NCBI GenBank assembly: GCA_942159475.1 | Contig: OW804095.1 | Location: 151,952,808-152,016,807 of the forward strand | From: Sthenelais limicola | Taxonomy: Eukaryota > Annelida > Polychaeta > Phyllodocida > Sigalionidae | Direction of reading: 5' to 3' | DNA: 64,000 nucleotides | In this document: one piece after another, positions 12,621-26,800 of the stretch | Position numbering within the stretch: position 1 is the first letter of the stretch | How the letters are laid out: each line of letters opens with the position of its first letter | Translations under genes and position numbers: made by a program | The notes under the pieces: generated by a model | Database searches by the model: none | The model's input: the letters and a program-made list of their open reading frames with translations, nothing else | What the model was told of the DNA's origin: nothing

Positions 12621-13689
12621 AGGTTTAAAGATTCTGGTGTACACAAGTGAAATGTTTTGGTCCTATTGATGGATCTTGTGGTCAGAATTCTTAAGATTTG
12701 TGAAAAGGATCAAAGCACAGAAAAGTTATGTCCGCAATGCTAAGTCTATGGGAGTTGAAACTGGTACAGTTGTGGACTAAAAGAAATTACTGCCATGGGT
12801 TACCTACACTTCCTATTGCTATGTGAGTTAGTTTCAGTTGTACCCAGTTCTACACATTTTATTGAATGCAACCATCTTTTACTTCAAAATTTGCCACCAA
12901 TATGTATGTATATCCCTCTTGTGGAGTTTCTATACAGAGAGCGTTGCCATGATAACATAGAAGAGATTATATTATATAGGGTTGTACGGACAGTCAGGAC
13001 TACACATCAATGTATTATATATATGGACATCTAAACCTACTGGAAAACCCTGAAGAAAATGTTGCACTGTCCGCAAATGAGATAAATTTAACATCATCCT
13101 GGTAATTCTAACATCAATTATTTTTCAAAATTTGGGCAATACGCAGATGAATACTTACTAAACCTGTTAGTTAAATAACTGCAATTATTATCAAATATTA
13201 AACGATTATAAATACAAGGTGTAAATTTCTAAAATGTCAGTAATATTTGAACTAGAATTCATAGCACCTACACAACTAATTTCTGTAACATACACTTGAA
13301 AGCAATTCCATAATATATTACCCAAACGCAACAGGATTAATCTCAAGTATAGGTCTACTTTTATATTCCAATTTCAATATGTATCTGTCCTAAATATGAC
13401 TAGATACAGAATGTAAAACTATGAGAAGTGCCTAATTAGAACCTCAGCAGTCACTGAATATCAGTTTATTAAAAGTTCCCAAGTGACCTTTTACTCTCTC
13501 ACAACAATGGACGCCGCCTATAGGGAATTACTTACCTTTCTCCTATCATTCCCATAGTATAAAGATGGTACTCTATTGCAGATCCAAAGGATTGGGTTAG
13601 TGTTCATTGGAATGTATGCTTGGTTCCTGGTTGTTTACCTTTACGTGCAATCTAGACTATCCATTGCTGGATCTGTTTATTCCTTACCT
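12621..13689. other. Unannotated AT-rich DNA
   Basis: Nothing recognised beyond short frames. Confidence 0.4.
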
Positions 13690-13915
13690 TATAGTGGAAC
13701 TCCACTAGAGGAAAAATGGCGGTGACAAATGATTTTGTTGCCCACTAACATCAGTTCATTTCATGTTTAAAATGAAGACGCAAATGGAGGAGTGTCAGAT
13801 GTGTTGCCACATTCTCTGGGAACTGTTGTTTCTGTATGGATATTTGTTGCAACAAATTAGTTGGCAACAATAAAGTTTGTCGGCGCCGTTTTTTTCTCTA
13901 GTGGAGTCGCCCTAT
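13690..13915. mobile_element. 226-bp foldback MITE
   Basis: Inverted arms ACTCCACTAGAGGAAAAA with TGGCGGTGACAAA, and TTTGTCGGCGCCG with TTTCTCTAGTGGAGT. TATA-like bases flank it. It lies just beyond the 3' end of the channel gene. Confidence 0.78.
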
Positions 13916-14140
13916 TAAAGTTGCAGCTTTTGCGAAAAAACAACTCTTATCAAATTTACTCAAATTATGATTTATAGGATTGAATTTATCAATATTCTGC
14001 TGTTGTTTTAGGTTTTTACAAGAATTTGAAGTCTAATCGCCGAGAGAAAACTGCGGCCAGTGAGCGATAATAAGTGAAGTCACCAGAGGAAGGAATTTAA
14101 GCCTATGGTACCGACTGTACTCTCAGCCATTATGACAAAA
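13916..14140 (+). mobile_element. Family C MITE, rearranged fragment
   Basis: Starts TAAAGTTGCAGCTTTTGCG and includes AGCGATAATAAGTGAAGTCA inverted relative to the flanks; ends CTCTCAGCCATTATGAC. It directly follows another foldback element. Confidence 0.65.
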
Positions 14141-14150
14141 AAAATCTGAC

Positions 14151-14658
14151 AAAAGGCCACCGCAGGAAAACATATCGGCGGGTCACCGAAAATGCTCCAA
14201 AATGATGGTCACATGACTTTTAGATGAGAGCAGAACAAGTACAAGTACAGTACAGAACAAGTAGAAATACTTTAGTTAAATATTTAGTCCGATGTAAGGT
14301 GACAATGCAGCTGTTATATTAGATACAGGGATGATTCTAACAGAGAAAGTATGTCAAGAATCTTGTATATTTTGACGTGAACCCTTAATATATAAACCCT
14401 TTGGATCTGCAACGATTATTTATACCCTTGACCACGACACGATGGATATAATATGTACTTGATCATTGCTATGCCTACTTATTAATAATAAATCCTTCAT
14501 TCTTTTTATCCATAATAATGGATGCTTGATATCATTGTTATCATCTGGTCAACAACTTTCACAATCCAGCATTTGTGAACTGGCTCTCATTCCCTCGTTG
14601 TTAAACTCATAAGGTCTCATAATGTCACCATATTAATATGTTTCTCTATTAAATCTCT
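14151..14658 (-). other. 3' flank of the channel gene
   Basis: Presumed 3' UTR and downstream sequence of the channel gene on the minus strand. It is AT-rich and no further coding signal is seen. A clean AATAAA close to the stop was not found, so the transcript end is not located. Confidence 0.3.
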
Positions 14659-14898
14659 CTATAAGATACAAGCATACAGCAACCAATACGCAAAGTTAAA
14701 CACCATGAAACTCGTTGGGAAGAGAAAACGCGAGGTTGTATCGATGATGATCGCCTGATTGCGGTGTGACTTTCTAAAGAATGAAATGTTTTTCTGAAAC
14801 TTTCTGTCGCCCATCTCTCCGTCTTTTCCACAGTGCTTGCAGAAAGCAACTGTGTTTCGCTCCCTTAGAGGGGCATCAACCCCATGGTCTCCAGTCAT
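14659..14898 (-). CDS. Channel last exon: loop, M4 and stop
   Basis: The exon follows an acceptor TTTTTCTACAG and reads 79 codons to the stop. The first part is a hydrophilic loop with a CKHCGKDGE segment and a basic [11 protein letters not shown] stretch. M4 is then recognisable from the family pattern [20 protein letters not shown], and the protein ends four residues later (ACIL), normal for this family. The first in-frame ATG is an internal codon, not a start. The CxxC in the loop is unusual, and its function is unknown. Confidence 0.88.
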   Translation of the reverse strand: MTGDHGVDAPLRERNTVAFCKHCGKDGEMGDRKFQKNISFFRKSHRNQAIIIDTTSRFLFPTSFMVFNFAYWLLYACIL

Positions 14899-17800
14899 CT
14901 GTAGAAAAAGAGAACAAATAAATATTTTAGTGAATATTTTTTACTAAATTTTTATTCAAGTTTTGGCATCAATTTACAAGAAAAGGACATGCAATTCTAT
15001 GAGTAGTTCTTCCATCAAGCCCTAAAAGAAATTTAGGAGCTCTGTGGTGATATGTTCTATGAAAAACAGTTCAAAGAAGATTTTTTTTTAAGGAAAAGCA
15101 GTACAAAAAGTTGGGTCCAATATGGAATGCCAAATTGAACTCATTCCTATGGTAATCGGACTTTCCGTCAAATTAATCAGTTTGATACTGCATCAGTCCT
15201 TCTTTTGTTATATTCAAATATTGTTGTCCAAAAATGGGGCCTCAGTCTTTGTCCTAGTTTACGGACAGTAAGAACGACTGATCGCCAGTGAAGATTTTGT
15301 TTCGATTTGAACCAATGAGTTTAAAAGCTTATTGAAAGCTTTAAGGATCTGTCCAAAGAAGTTTTCAAAAGTTCTCAGGGACAAAAAAGGAGACAAAAGG
15401 GCAGACAGTCAAGCGCAACACATTTTGAGGAAAGGTGCACTCATGCTTTTTCCGTTCAAAATTCATGTTGCAAAATACAGATTGTGGCGTTGAAAAACCA
15501 GTGTCTTTTTCAAATTCACTAGGTTTATATATATATAAAAAAGGGGGAAGTTCTATTATAGAAAATGACGCAAGCAAACCTCACTCACGATTTTAAAAAA
15601 TCACTTCTTAACAAAGAATAGTTTCAAGAATGATAAATGCAGTGAATGACCAACTTGTAAATATATTCAGCTCGAATTTAGGGAGGAAAAACTTCAAACA
15701 GGGAAAGTTGGAAAAATTGATGTTTGAAAAAAAATGCAATCGGAGTAAAATGCAGATTTTTAAAGACGTCTCACGGAGGTTGTTAAAAAATGACTACAAG
15801 GGTAAATTGACCTTGGATGGGGATGGGGGCGGGAGTAGGGGGGCGGGGGTCAAACGGGAAAAGGACATTTGTAATGTACTGCGAAATACAGATATAAAGC
15901 AATTGGGTGATCCGCAAAGAAAATCAACAAAGAAGGCAAAAATCAAGAGTTTAAGAACAACGAAAGTAAAACTGCACTTGAGAAAGTGAGAAAAGCTTGC
16001 GATCCTATGATAAGATATGAACGAGGGTGCTGTTAAAAAAATCACACTGAGGATTGGTGGACTCGACAGTCGAAGAGAGGTATACATAGATCGTGGTGTC
16101 TGGTATATACAGTGATGATATAATAAAAACGTGGTTAATAACTAGAATAATCTCTAGTGGAATATGTCCCTGTGGTTACGAACCGTATCTCTTGTGTTGG
16201 AGTCGTACTCTATAAGTTCCATTTGCTGCAAGGTCAAGGTCAATATTTGACATTTAAACTTTTCTAGTGAAAGTAATTATTTATTAGTGTGGCGCGCGAC
16301 CATTAAGCGATCTTGGGGGAGGGGGAGTGTAGGGACTTTCTCTCATTGCTGCATTGATTAGAATTGATTTCTTGAAGTTTCCCGTCCATTTGGCGCTGGT
16401 TGGGTATTAACAAGTGAATGGTTGCTAGGTTTTGACAACTCACTTTTACTATACTGTCCATTTAACGCCACCTACCGCCCGCCGGTTCTTCCTCCAGCCT
16501 CGTCCTCTCTTGGCAATAATTTTTCAAACTCAAACTTTAAAACTTTGTTAACGTCCATCTTCTTTCCCCTTCGGCTTATCCCCTTCCTCCTTCCCCTCCC
16601 CCTCCTCCGCCACCGCCACCTCCTTCTTCTCTTTCACCCCCTCTACTACCTCCTTCTCCTTCCCTCCACCACCTCCACCTCATTTCACACTGTCTCCCCT
16701 CTCCTTCCTACCTATGGCTCTCTCCCCTCTCCCTCTCCTAGCCATTTCACACACACCCCTCCCTCGCCACTTTCAATATTTCTACCCCTTCCTCCTGTTT
16801 CATTCTCTGCCCTCTTCCACTTTCACCCGTCACCCTCCCTCCCTATTTCACTCCCCCCCCTCCCGCCTTCATCCCTATTTCACTCTCCGCTCTTCTCGCC
16901 CCCTCCCTCCCCATTTCTCCCAGAGCCCTTCCATCCAACTCCTCCCTTCCCACTTTGGCTACAACACTTGGAGCGGTAAGAGGAATGGTCATCAACCAAT
17001 TTACCCTTGAACCGTGTTAGGTGACGCCACTCGAGGCGTATATCCCACGCCAGGCGTGAACACGTGACCAGGGATTGATCTCCCGCTACACGAGGGGATC
17101 AATCCTCTCCCTGACGACTCATCATGGCCGTGCTTCTCGCCAAACGATTGGCTTTCCCGCTCACGTGACATTCCTTCTCGCCTCTGTCAACTATGACGTC
17201 ACCAATCGCCCATCTCCGCCATTTCCGGTTACACTTCTGCCACCCAGGCGTTGCTTGGATGTAACTGCGCATGCGTTTACACAAAATGGTACGCTCATTC
17301 ACGCTCCTCCATATGTGTTATCGTGAGGCCGATTGTCGTCTGCTCTGAGAGAAATGGCGGGAATTTGCGCGCGCATGCCTATTTGGCACAGGTTTACTTC
17401 CGGCAAACAGCAGAGTCTGCCTCGGCCCTAAAATTACATCTTATTGCCTCGTTTTCGTCTCACAATAAGGCAACTTGGTCAATTTTCCTAAAGAACAGAA
17501 TGTCCCCGACACGTGCTAGAGTAATATGAGATTAGAGGCATTGCAAGTAAATGCGTTTCAGTCACCACGCTGATCTATCAATCATTTTTTCGGACATGAA
17601 AGCTCTGAAGACGTTGGCTCCCACTTGATGCGTCTGTAATAATGCGAGTCTACCTTTAAATGTATGCTTGGGATGGGGCCCACTCCTGGCTCCATCCACT
17701 AGCCTTGATTTGGCACCTTTGCCAGAAATAAATTACTTACAAGAGATTTGTGAGGAGGAAATGGGTCAGATTTTCAGAAAATGTACAATTGGCAACTCTA

Positions 17801-20800
17801 CACATTTAGGAAATTCTCCTAAATTAGGCTGAAAAATTATGAATATTGGGTACATCTGAGTATATTTGGTATCGCATTGATTTAAAGTATCAGTTATGTT
17901 AAACTGCATTTTGAAGCTCATTTTTGTCTTAAATTCGGATTATTTGAGAGGATTGGTGAAGGCAAATTGTACATTTTCTGAAAATCTGACCCCTATGTAG
18001 AACTAATCAAGTCCTACTATAGTACCAGTCTGTCCATTAACACTCCTCTAAACCCAGATTGATTTCTCGAAGTTTCCCGAACAAAAAAAAACAAACAAAC
18101 CGGATGATAATCGTCAGAAAATGAACAATTTGCCTTCACCATTTCGCTCAACTAACCCACACTGAAGACTAAAGAAAGAGATTCAATGTATAGCTTGATA
18201 TAACTAGATAGATTTTCTTAATCAACACAATACTATAAATCCTCAGTCATCCGTACGGTGCTTATATTTTTCAACCTGATTTAGCGGAAGTTGATGAATG
18301 TGTACAGCTGCCAATAGGGGCCGGATTTGCTTGTCCCACTGCGCATGTCTGTTATAGTGCATTACAGTGCATTACAGTTCATTCTTTCATGTATACAGTT
18401 CAAATCATTTTGATTGAAAATTGCAAGGATCTTTTCACCAACATCATAGCTTGTGTAAATGATCCATACAAACCATGAACTGCATTATGGGAATGATGAA
18501 TTGTTTTAAGGAATAATATTTAATACCCATGGCTATTTACATGAGATTACAGTCAAATATTAGATGCTGAACATAACATGTTTTCTATAGCTTTTACACC
18601 GACATACAACTCCCATAATTCCATGCGAATCAAGATTCAAGATGGCGGATATGCAAATCCCCTATTGTACATTTCTGACGACCTGATCCAGATTTACAAA
18701 AAGAGCAAAAACCCCCCAAAACCTAATGCCTTGATTTTGTAACATCACCACTGATTGTGTATTTTAAAGTGTGAGTGTCAGGACCAGATTGCTCTAACTA
18801 GAAGTCCTTACATATATGGGTCAGATTTTCAGAAAATGTACAATTCACTTTCGCAGATTCTCTGAAATAATCCAAATTTCAGACGAAAATAAAGCTCAAA
18901 ATACAGTTCAACCTAACCAAACAGATTGCTAGAATCAATGCAATGCCAAATATACTCGAATTTACCTAGTATTGACCACATTGCAGCCTAATTTAGCAGA
19001 ATTTACTAAATGTGTACAGCTGCCAATTGTACATTTTCTGAAAATCTGACCCATATTCGTCTCCAGGGAATTAAGGGAGACATGCGCAGTGGCAGTTAGC
19101 TAGGCATGTACTTAAGTGTTTTTTTTTTAAGAGAATTCTTTAACTTCATCCCTGCCGGGCTGAAGACTTACTAAGTATCTGTTATCATACTTAGGTTGTG
19201 AGGTAGTTAGACTATATACGAGTGTATGGTAAATTAGAGGCCCCTTAAGTCCCTCATAGCATAACCTGCATTGCACTACTATGTATAGAAATGATTGTAG
19301 GGTTAACCACTCTTAAAGGCCTTGTAATTCCACATAGCATAACTTACAATACACTTTGTTATAGGATTAATTAACATTGATAGGGAAAGGGCTCTGGTTG
19401 TTTGAATGCTCAAGGTGTAGTGATTTCATAACCAGGGCCCAATTCTTCAAGCCCCCATAGTTTTAAATGAACAATGGTGCAAGAGACCTTTACAGTCTAG
19501 GCTCAGAGCCTATCAGATCAGATATGAATGGTATGTCAGTGATTGGACACCTACTGCGCTAATGACTTTGGTGACCCTGGAGTACGCTACCTAATGGGGT
19601 TTTAATGTTATTTTGCAGTTGGGAACAAGAGACTTTCCCTCAGTTTGAAGGGACTCCCTCAAATCTGAGCCTATACTGTTTAAGACACGATCCTAACGGT
19701 CCCTTAGTTCTGTCTCTAGTTGAGTAAAACGTTTTGTTGGGATTTATACAGTTTTTCTATATGTGATGTGTTTCAAGAAAATGAGTCATAAGTCGCAAAA
19801 TTGATATTTTTCAAAGTGTTTTTTTAACAAGATCTCTTTCTTAAAATCTTCTGATTTTTAGGAAGTTTAGCACTCATAGTCATATGAATCCAAGTAACAA
19901 ATTTTCGGACATCATATTTAATATATCCTTGCGTTTTGAAGACATTCGTATGGAGTATATTTAGTTACTTTACTGGTAATTACCCATCCAGAAATATTGC
20001 AAACCTTTTTTTTTTCAAAAAGAAATATATCAAACATAAAATATAGAAATACTTATTAAACATCCTAGGCTAGTGTTTACATTCATTGGAATCCGTTTGA
20101 CCTCCCCTTTTCAGATATGGTGATATCTCAAAATCAATATATTCCGACTTATGACTCATTTTCCTAAAACGGATCACATATGTTATAAGTATGGGTATAG
20201 CAATAGATTGTCCTATGGAAACTTCCATTTGACTTCCTATGGATTCATATCGCTACCTATACAATGTATGCTGCGCCTCAATTGCCATCATTTCCTGAGA
20301 CGGACCAAGGTAAGAGGCTTTTCTACTATACATAAATGGTCCCATTATGACCATTTCACGTTTTACAAGAAAGCTTTTCTTTTTGTAGCAAAAAGTGGTT
20401 CTTTTTCACTAAAAAAGCTGCTCCTTCTCCAGCACAGAAATGGTACCGTTGTAGTAGTACAGATACATATATATAGCGGGTCTATTCCTATCAGAAAGTG
20501 TTTGTTTTCTAAGATATAATCTTGTCTTTGGGGCAGAATAGTAACAATTGATACACAGTCATGGGTCTAAAGTCGATTTCACGGCCGATTTCGGCCAATT
20601 TCAGTAGCCCATGACCGAGTGGACCGAAGGGCCTAACCACAACTATGTGTGGCATCAGTGAGGCCTCCGACGATGTATAGACCAGGCAATCTAAGCCACA
20701 CACACATCAAAGTAACAAAAACCCCATGTACAGTTTAGCTGGTAGAGCCCTGTTCTCTGAAACCTTAACAATTTGTGGTGAAGTGAAATGGAATGGAGAT

Positions 20801-23800
20801 CGGTATCACTGCTTTGGGGCTGAAACAAGGACTGTACATACTCTTCCCAATTTTTCTTTTCATGATCCTTTCGGCACCTTATGTGTGAAGTTTCCAGAAA
20901 ATGTACAATTATCCTTCACCGATCATTAATTATGAATGCCAGGTGATACATGGACATAGACGCGTTATGAGTATTTTCTACATTGATTGACCTGACATAT
21001 AACCCTATCAAATATGCAAGATGGCGGACATATCTATTTCAAACAATGATTGAGCATGATGCTTTGTGATCAAACTTCAGGCATCATTTCACCCCTGTTC
21101 CCACTCTCACACCGGGCTGGTGGCAGTAAGTAATCGCTGCAGTGTTTACAAGCCTTTACTTGGCCATTATTTGTCTGGATGGGACGCTGGTGGGAAACGC
21201 TTTTGGCCCACAGCTTCAATTTCTCCAGACTGTGTGTATGATTTGTGACGTTAGAGTCTTCCTGAGATCATATACCGTGTGTGTATGTATGGGTCTTGGG
21301 GTCAACATGTGTACAATTCATCAATCCTCGCAAATAAACAAAAAATATAAAACATTCTTCATATAAAATGTTTAATGACGAAACAAATCCATTTGTACAT
21401 ATTCCGAATTCACGATTTCCGTTTCATAAATATGTACCAATATATACATTATTTGAGTTCATTTTGGACATTTGAATTAGAATAACTGGGCAACATGCCT
21501 GGCATGTACATGTATATTATGTCTTTGTGGCTTTCTACACGACGTACGGGGAACGTCTGGTTGCCATGGCAGCAAGGCAGTGCCCGGGTACCGGTCATCA
21601 AACGTCACCATGCGCGGCGGGTGCCCGAGCCCAGTCACAGGCCCTGCCTCCACACTCACCTCATGCATTTATATTGTTTTGAGACTTATTACATACCGAC
21701 ATAAAATGCCTATTTACAGTTTTTCCATCAGGCTCGACTGGGCTCCTTGCATGAAGGGCAGGATGTGTAGGCCAGTATGGGGTGACGGGGTCGGCGCTAA
21801 GGTGGGTGAAATCGTCAGAAAATGTACAATTCGCCTTCCCCAATCCTCTCAAATAACCCATATTTCAGACATAAATGAGGTTCAAATTACAGTTCAACAT
21901 AGCCAAACTGATTGTCTGAAACAAGGCAATATCGAATATACTCAGATATACCAAGTATTGACCATTTTCCAGCCTAATTTAGCAGCATTTCCTAAATGTG
22001 TAGAGCTGTCGATTGTGCATTTTCTGAAAATCTGAACCAAGTGGGAAATATACATCATAAATCAAGTGATGGGTGACCGGCCTCACGGGGCTTCATACCA
22101 GGACGTACTCATACAGGGACCAGGTGGGTCAGATCGTGAGAACATGTACAATCAGCAGCTCTACACATTTAGTAAATTCTGCCAAATTAGGCTGGACGTG
22201 ATAAATATCTGGTATGTTTGAATATATCTGACATTGGGTTTGTTGCGAAAATCTGTTTGATTATATCGAACTGTATTTTGAACATCATTTTTGTCTTAGA
22301 TGTGGCTTATTTGCGAGGATTGGTGAAGGTAAATTGTACACTTTCTGGCGAGTTCACCCATGTATTTTTATATATATTATATATGGGGGCAAATTCGATC
22401 CGTAACTTCGGGACAAGGATTGGGCTGGGCCTGTCGGGGTCTATCACTGAGAAGAGGGTCCTAATATTGTTAAAATACATACAAACTAGTTGCGGTCCAA
22501 AAAACCCCAACCATGTGGGCGCCATCTGGTATTGTATTGAACAATAAATACACTTTATACCCTTATCCTTTCAAACCAATGATCTAATTAAACGATTAAC
22601 ATATATATTGTTTGTTTATGATTTTATTTATACTTGGTATACCGACTCCCCTTATATGATATGGCAGCGGTTAAAAAACTTGATATTTGCAAAATGGAAC
22701 AGGGTCAGCATCATCCTACACCCCCACACCCCGCCTACCCACCATCAACCTCTTTCGCGCTAATTCTCGGATTCCCATTGGATTGGCTATATTCAAGTAT
22801 CCCATTGATCCGTCTTCTAGTGATTTCCATATTATTCACAGTTTCTTGAAGCGCCTTAGTTAAGGCAATAAACTTTCAAGGAATAATCCACGTGTTGTCA
22901 CTCTATGTTCTTTATGAATGTCATATTTACTAAACGAATGGTTTTTTCCGGTTATCAAAGAGGCAGAAAATATCCCAGTATGAATAAAGAACGCGGAGAT
23001 TATATAAACACTCTGGTGAGATTTTAAAAATTGAATTCACTTTCCAAAACACTTTTAAACAGTTAGCTACAGAGGATTAAGTCTATCCTCAACAGGTCAA
23101 GGATGTAAATAGACTAATGATAGGCGACCATTTGTATGGATCAATCAACACTGTTTCCTTTTCTGATGTACAATATTAATATGGGAATAAAAATACAATA
23201 TATATATATTATATAGTTTCCATGCACACATCACCTTCACCATGCACTTACACACGCATCTCTACATGACCAATACTATAGTTGAGAAATGGAGATCTGT
23301 ATACAAAGTCTAAATAAAATGATTTTCTTTTTTAAAAAACAAAACATACCTAATTGATGTATACATATATGCAATCTCATTCCATTAAAAGAAATAAAAA
23401 TATAAAAATGTTCCACTAATTTACCGAAATACCAGAGTAAAAAGCACGGGGTATATGATGTGTTTCCAAAAGGTTATTAGAGCTATTTGATGTATCTAAT
23501 AGAACTAGACAATGAGAAAAAATACAAATATTAACATGTGCTTGAATCAGATGAAGCACATAATGTAATGCTCTTTCTGATATGCTTCTTATTTAAGTTG
23601 GGAGTGAATTATTATAAAAACTTAAATATATGTTCAGGAATCTGGTGCTAACTTTTCCAGTGCTACTTTGTTAATTTTGATGCAGGTTCTTTCTGTAACT
23701 TCGATGTAATCTTGATCCACTATTTCATACATATTTCTTCCTTCTTTGTTCTCACTGTATGTCTTCCGGACAAAAAACGGTAGCCAGAAGGCTCCATGAA

Positions 23801-26800
23801 ATGAACAATCTTAAATGCTATGTGTGATGCAAAATGAGTCACAAGTCGCAAAAAATAGATTTTGAGATATCATCATATTTGAAAAGGTGAGATCAAACGG
23901 ATTCCAATGATTGTAAACACTAGGACATTTAATAAGTATTTCTATATTTAATTTTGATATTTCTATATTTGACAAAAGGTTTGCAATATTTCTGGGTGGA
24001 CCGTTAGTAGTAAAGTAGCTAAATATACTCTATAGTATGACCTTAGGATAGCAAGAATATAAACTGTCTTGACATTTGGCCAAAGCATTCATACAGCTCT
24101 AAACGATACATACCCCAAAAATGAAAACATTCCTACAAAAAGATCTTGTGAATAAATCACTTTGGAAGATATCAATTGTGTGACTTGTGACTCGTGACTC
24201 GTTTCCCTGAAACACATCACAAATGACCTCACTTTCGGACAGGAATTGTTCCTCCGGCATTCTAACCAGGCCACTCGTCCTGCCCTCAATATTGGTCATT
24301 AACCCTATAATATTCCATATGCATACCACTTTGAAAGATATCAACTTTGCGACTTGTGATTCATTTTCCTGCAACACATCTCAAATCTTAAACTTAATCT
24401 TAGCCCAAAGCTCAGTTTGCTCACCTCAGCCTTGCCGTCGTCAAGATCATTCCTGCGACTGATCTGCGGGCACTCGTCCGGTTGGTGCCGCCTCTTGTCC
24501 CGTAACTTGGTCTTGCGGTAGAGGACGTTGACGGCCGAGTACTCAATGAGCGCACTGAACACGAACACCAGACACACTGCCATCCACACGTCTATAGCTG
24601 TAATATAGATAAGGTAAGGTAGGGTAATGTAAGGATGAGTGGGTGAGATTGGTTGCTTTACGCCCTTATCAACAGAATGAAGGTTATACCAAGGGCGGGA
24701 GAGCTGAGAGGGAGGCAGTTTATGATCTTACCCAGGAAATAGAGATAGAAAAGTAGGGAGAGAGAGAGACAGATAAAAAGAGACAGGGACAGATAATTAT
24801 GGCAATATCTGAAACACAGACCACCCATATTGTGTTTTGACTCAATAATGTTGGAATAAGTGTAATGAATGGGCCAGAAGCCTCTACTCATTTCAAACAC
24901 AGAGGAATTGGTTCAGCCACAATAGAGTTGCCAGACCCAAGTGGTCAGAAAAGTAACTTCTGTCAATCTTCAATGACTAATCACAACTCTCCATGTACTT
25001 TCTTAAATCAGGCAAATTGTAGATTTTCTGCCACCTATAAGCCATAACTCGTTCATCCTCCGTGGGTGCACTAATTATAGAAGATGTGAGTGTGAGTAAT
25101 TTAGGTGTGAGTCCCTCTAGTGGTCTCAGCTACAGTAATATACTATACTGCCACCTACGGGAGGTGACCAACAACTCAATACACGTGACTCTTTCTCTAC
25201 CACTGGAGACTGGTCAGTCTGACCATTGGTATACTCCCAGCAAGGTTTTTACCCAACCCATCCCCTAAATAAATGATATAAAACTCTAAACACTTTGAAA
25301 AAGAAAGGGCATCTATTATTCCTCATACGTTTACTTTAGTCTGGAATATTTTAGAGCACAAGATCAATAAATAATCAATAACATAATTTTATAATAGAAT
25401 TTTACCTCAACGATTCAATAGGGGATTTGTATAGCCTCCATCTTGAATCTTGATTCGCAAGGAATTATGGGACTAATGGTACAGTTTAAAATCTATAGAA
25501 AACATGTCATGTTCAGCATGGACTATTCATCAATACTCTAATGTCAATAGTCATGTGTTATACAAGTTTCCATGACACAACTCCCCATCTTTCCCATCAT
25601 GCATTTGGTTTTCATAGATGATTTATAAAAGTTATGATATTCGTGATAAAATTCTTGCAATTTTCGATAAAAATGTCGCCAAATATTTGTATGTCAGCTT
25701 TCAACAGAACCCATCCCAGGATGCAATGTAACAGACATGCGCAGTGGCACATGCAAACTCCCCTATTATAGTTTTCCAGGGTTTTCCAGTGCAATATGCA
25801 CATGCAAACTCCCCTATTATAGTTTTCCAGGGTTTTCCAGTGCAACAGGCACATGCAAACTCCCCTATTATAGTTTTCCAGGGTTTTCCAGTGCAACAGG
25901 CACATGCAAACTCCCCTATTATAGTTTTCCAGGGTTTTCCAGTGCAACAGGCACATGCAAACTCCCCTATTATAGTTTTCCAGGGTTTTCCAGTGCAACA
26001 GGCACATGCAAACTCCCCTATTATAGTTTTCCAGGGTTTTCCAGTGCAACAGGCACATGCAAACCCCCCTTTTATGGTTTTCCAGGGTCTTCCAGTGCAA
26101 TATGCACACCAATCCCCTGTATGATGGGTCATTACGCCTGACTGGATGAGGGATGACCCTGAGTCCTATTCACGTCCAAAACCATGTACATTTAGGAGAT
26201 TTATAATGTTCCAGACCCATGTTATCAACTCTGCACCATTGCCTTCACCACTACACGGGTTTAGGGTATTAGGGTCGGGGCAGTCGCTACATTGGGCCTG
26301 GAAAACTATATGGTGAAAAAGGTTGTCCTGTACATGAATATTTGTTTCGCACGATTGGTTCATTCAATTGTATTTGAGCGAAGCACAGAAATATAAGTTC
26401 TGTGGGCAAAGTAAGCAAATGTTTCCAAGTGGAATCTGAGTAAGGATATTTGAAAAAAGATCGACCTATCGGTTTTGACATTTATATTTAATGATTAAAG
26501 GAGATCTGGATCAGCGAGAGCGCAGTCGGCTCCATATTGAAGCAACTTTAAAGGCTTTACATCTGGATAACAATGATAAAATGTCACAATCGGGAGCATC
26601 AGATCTATAGATTTGATTTGTGATCCGAACAAAACAATGATCAGATCTTCTACAATTCTATATCGCTTTAAATGATATCACATGTATTTGTTGAAACATA
26701 TTTTGTGAATATAGCCACTGAGTACAGTGCGCAGTAGTACTTCTGACCATTGTAAATTCCAAATTAAAATAGCCTACTAGCCTACTTAGAAAAAAACTCT

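Noticed and set aside
15630..15989. 119-codon Lys-rich frame antisense in the channel intron
   Set aside because: AT/A-rich composition explains it; no recognisable domain, no conservation evidence available.
16422..17010. 185-codon and 98-codon Pro/Leu/Ser frames
   Set aside because: They arise from a C/T-rich tract; composition only, no domain, two frames open together.
20731..20820. tRNA-like A-box (TAGCTGGTAGAGCC)
   Set aside because: No B box at the right distance and no cloverleaf could be drawn.
25612..26141. Four overlapping frames of 126-166 codons on both strands with repeated [19 protein letters not shown] units
   Set aside because: They are translations of a 51-bp (multiple of three) minisatellite; openness in several frames at once on both strands shows that it is periodicity, not coding.
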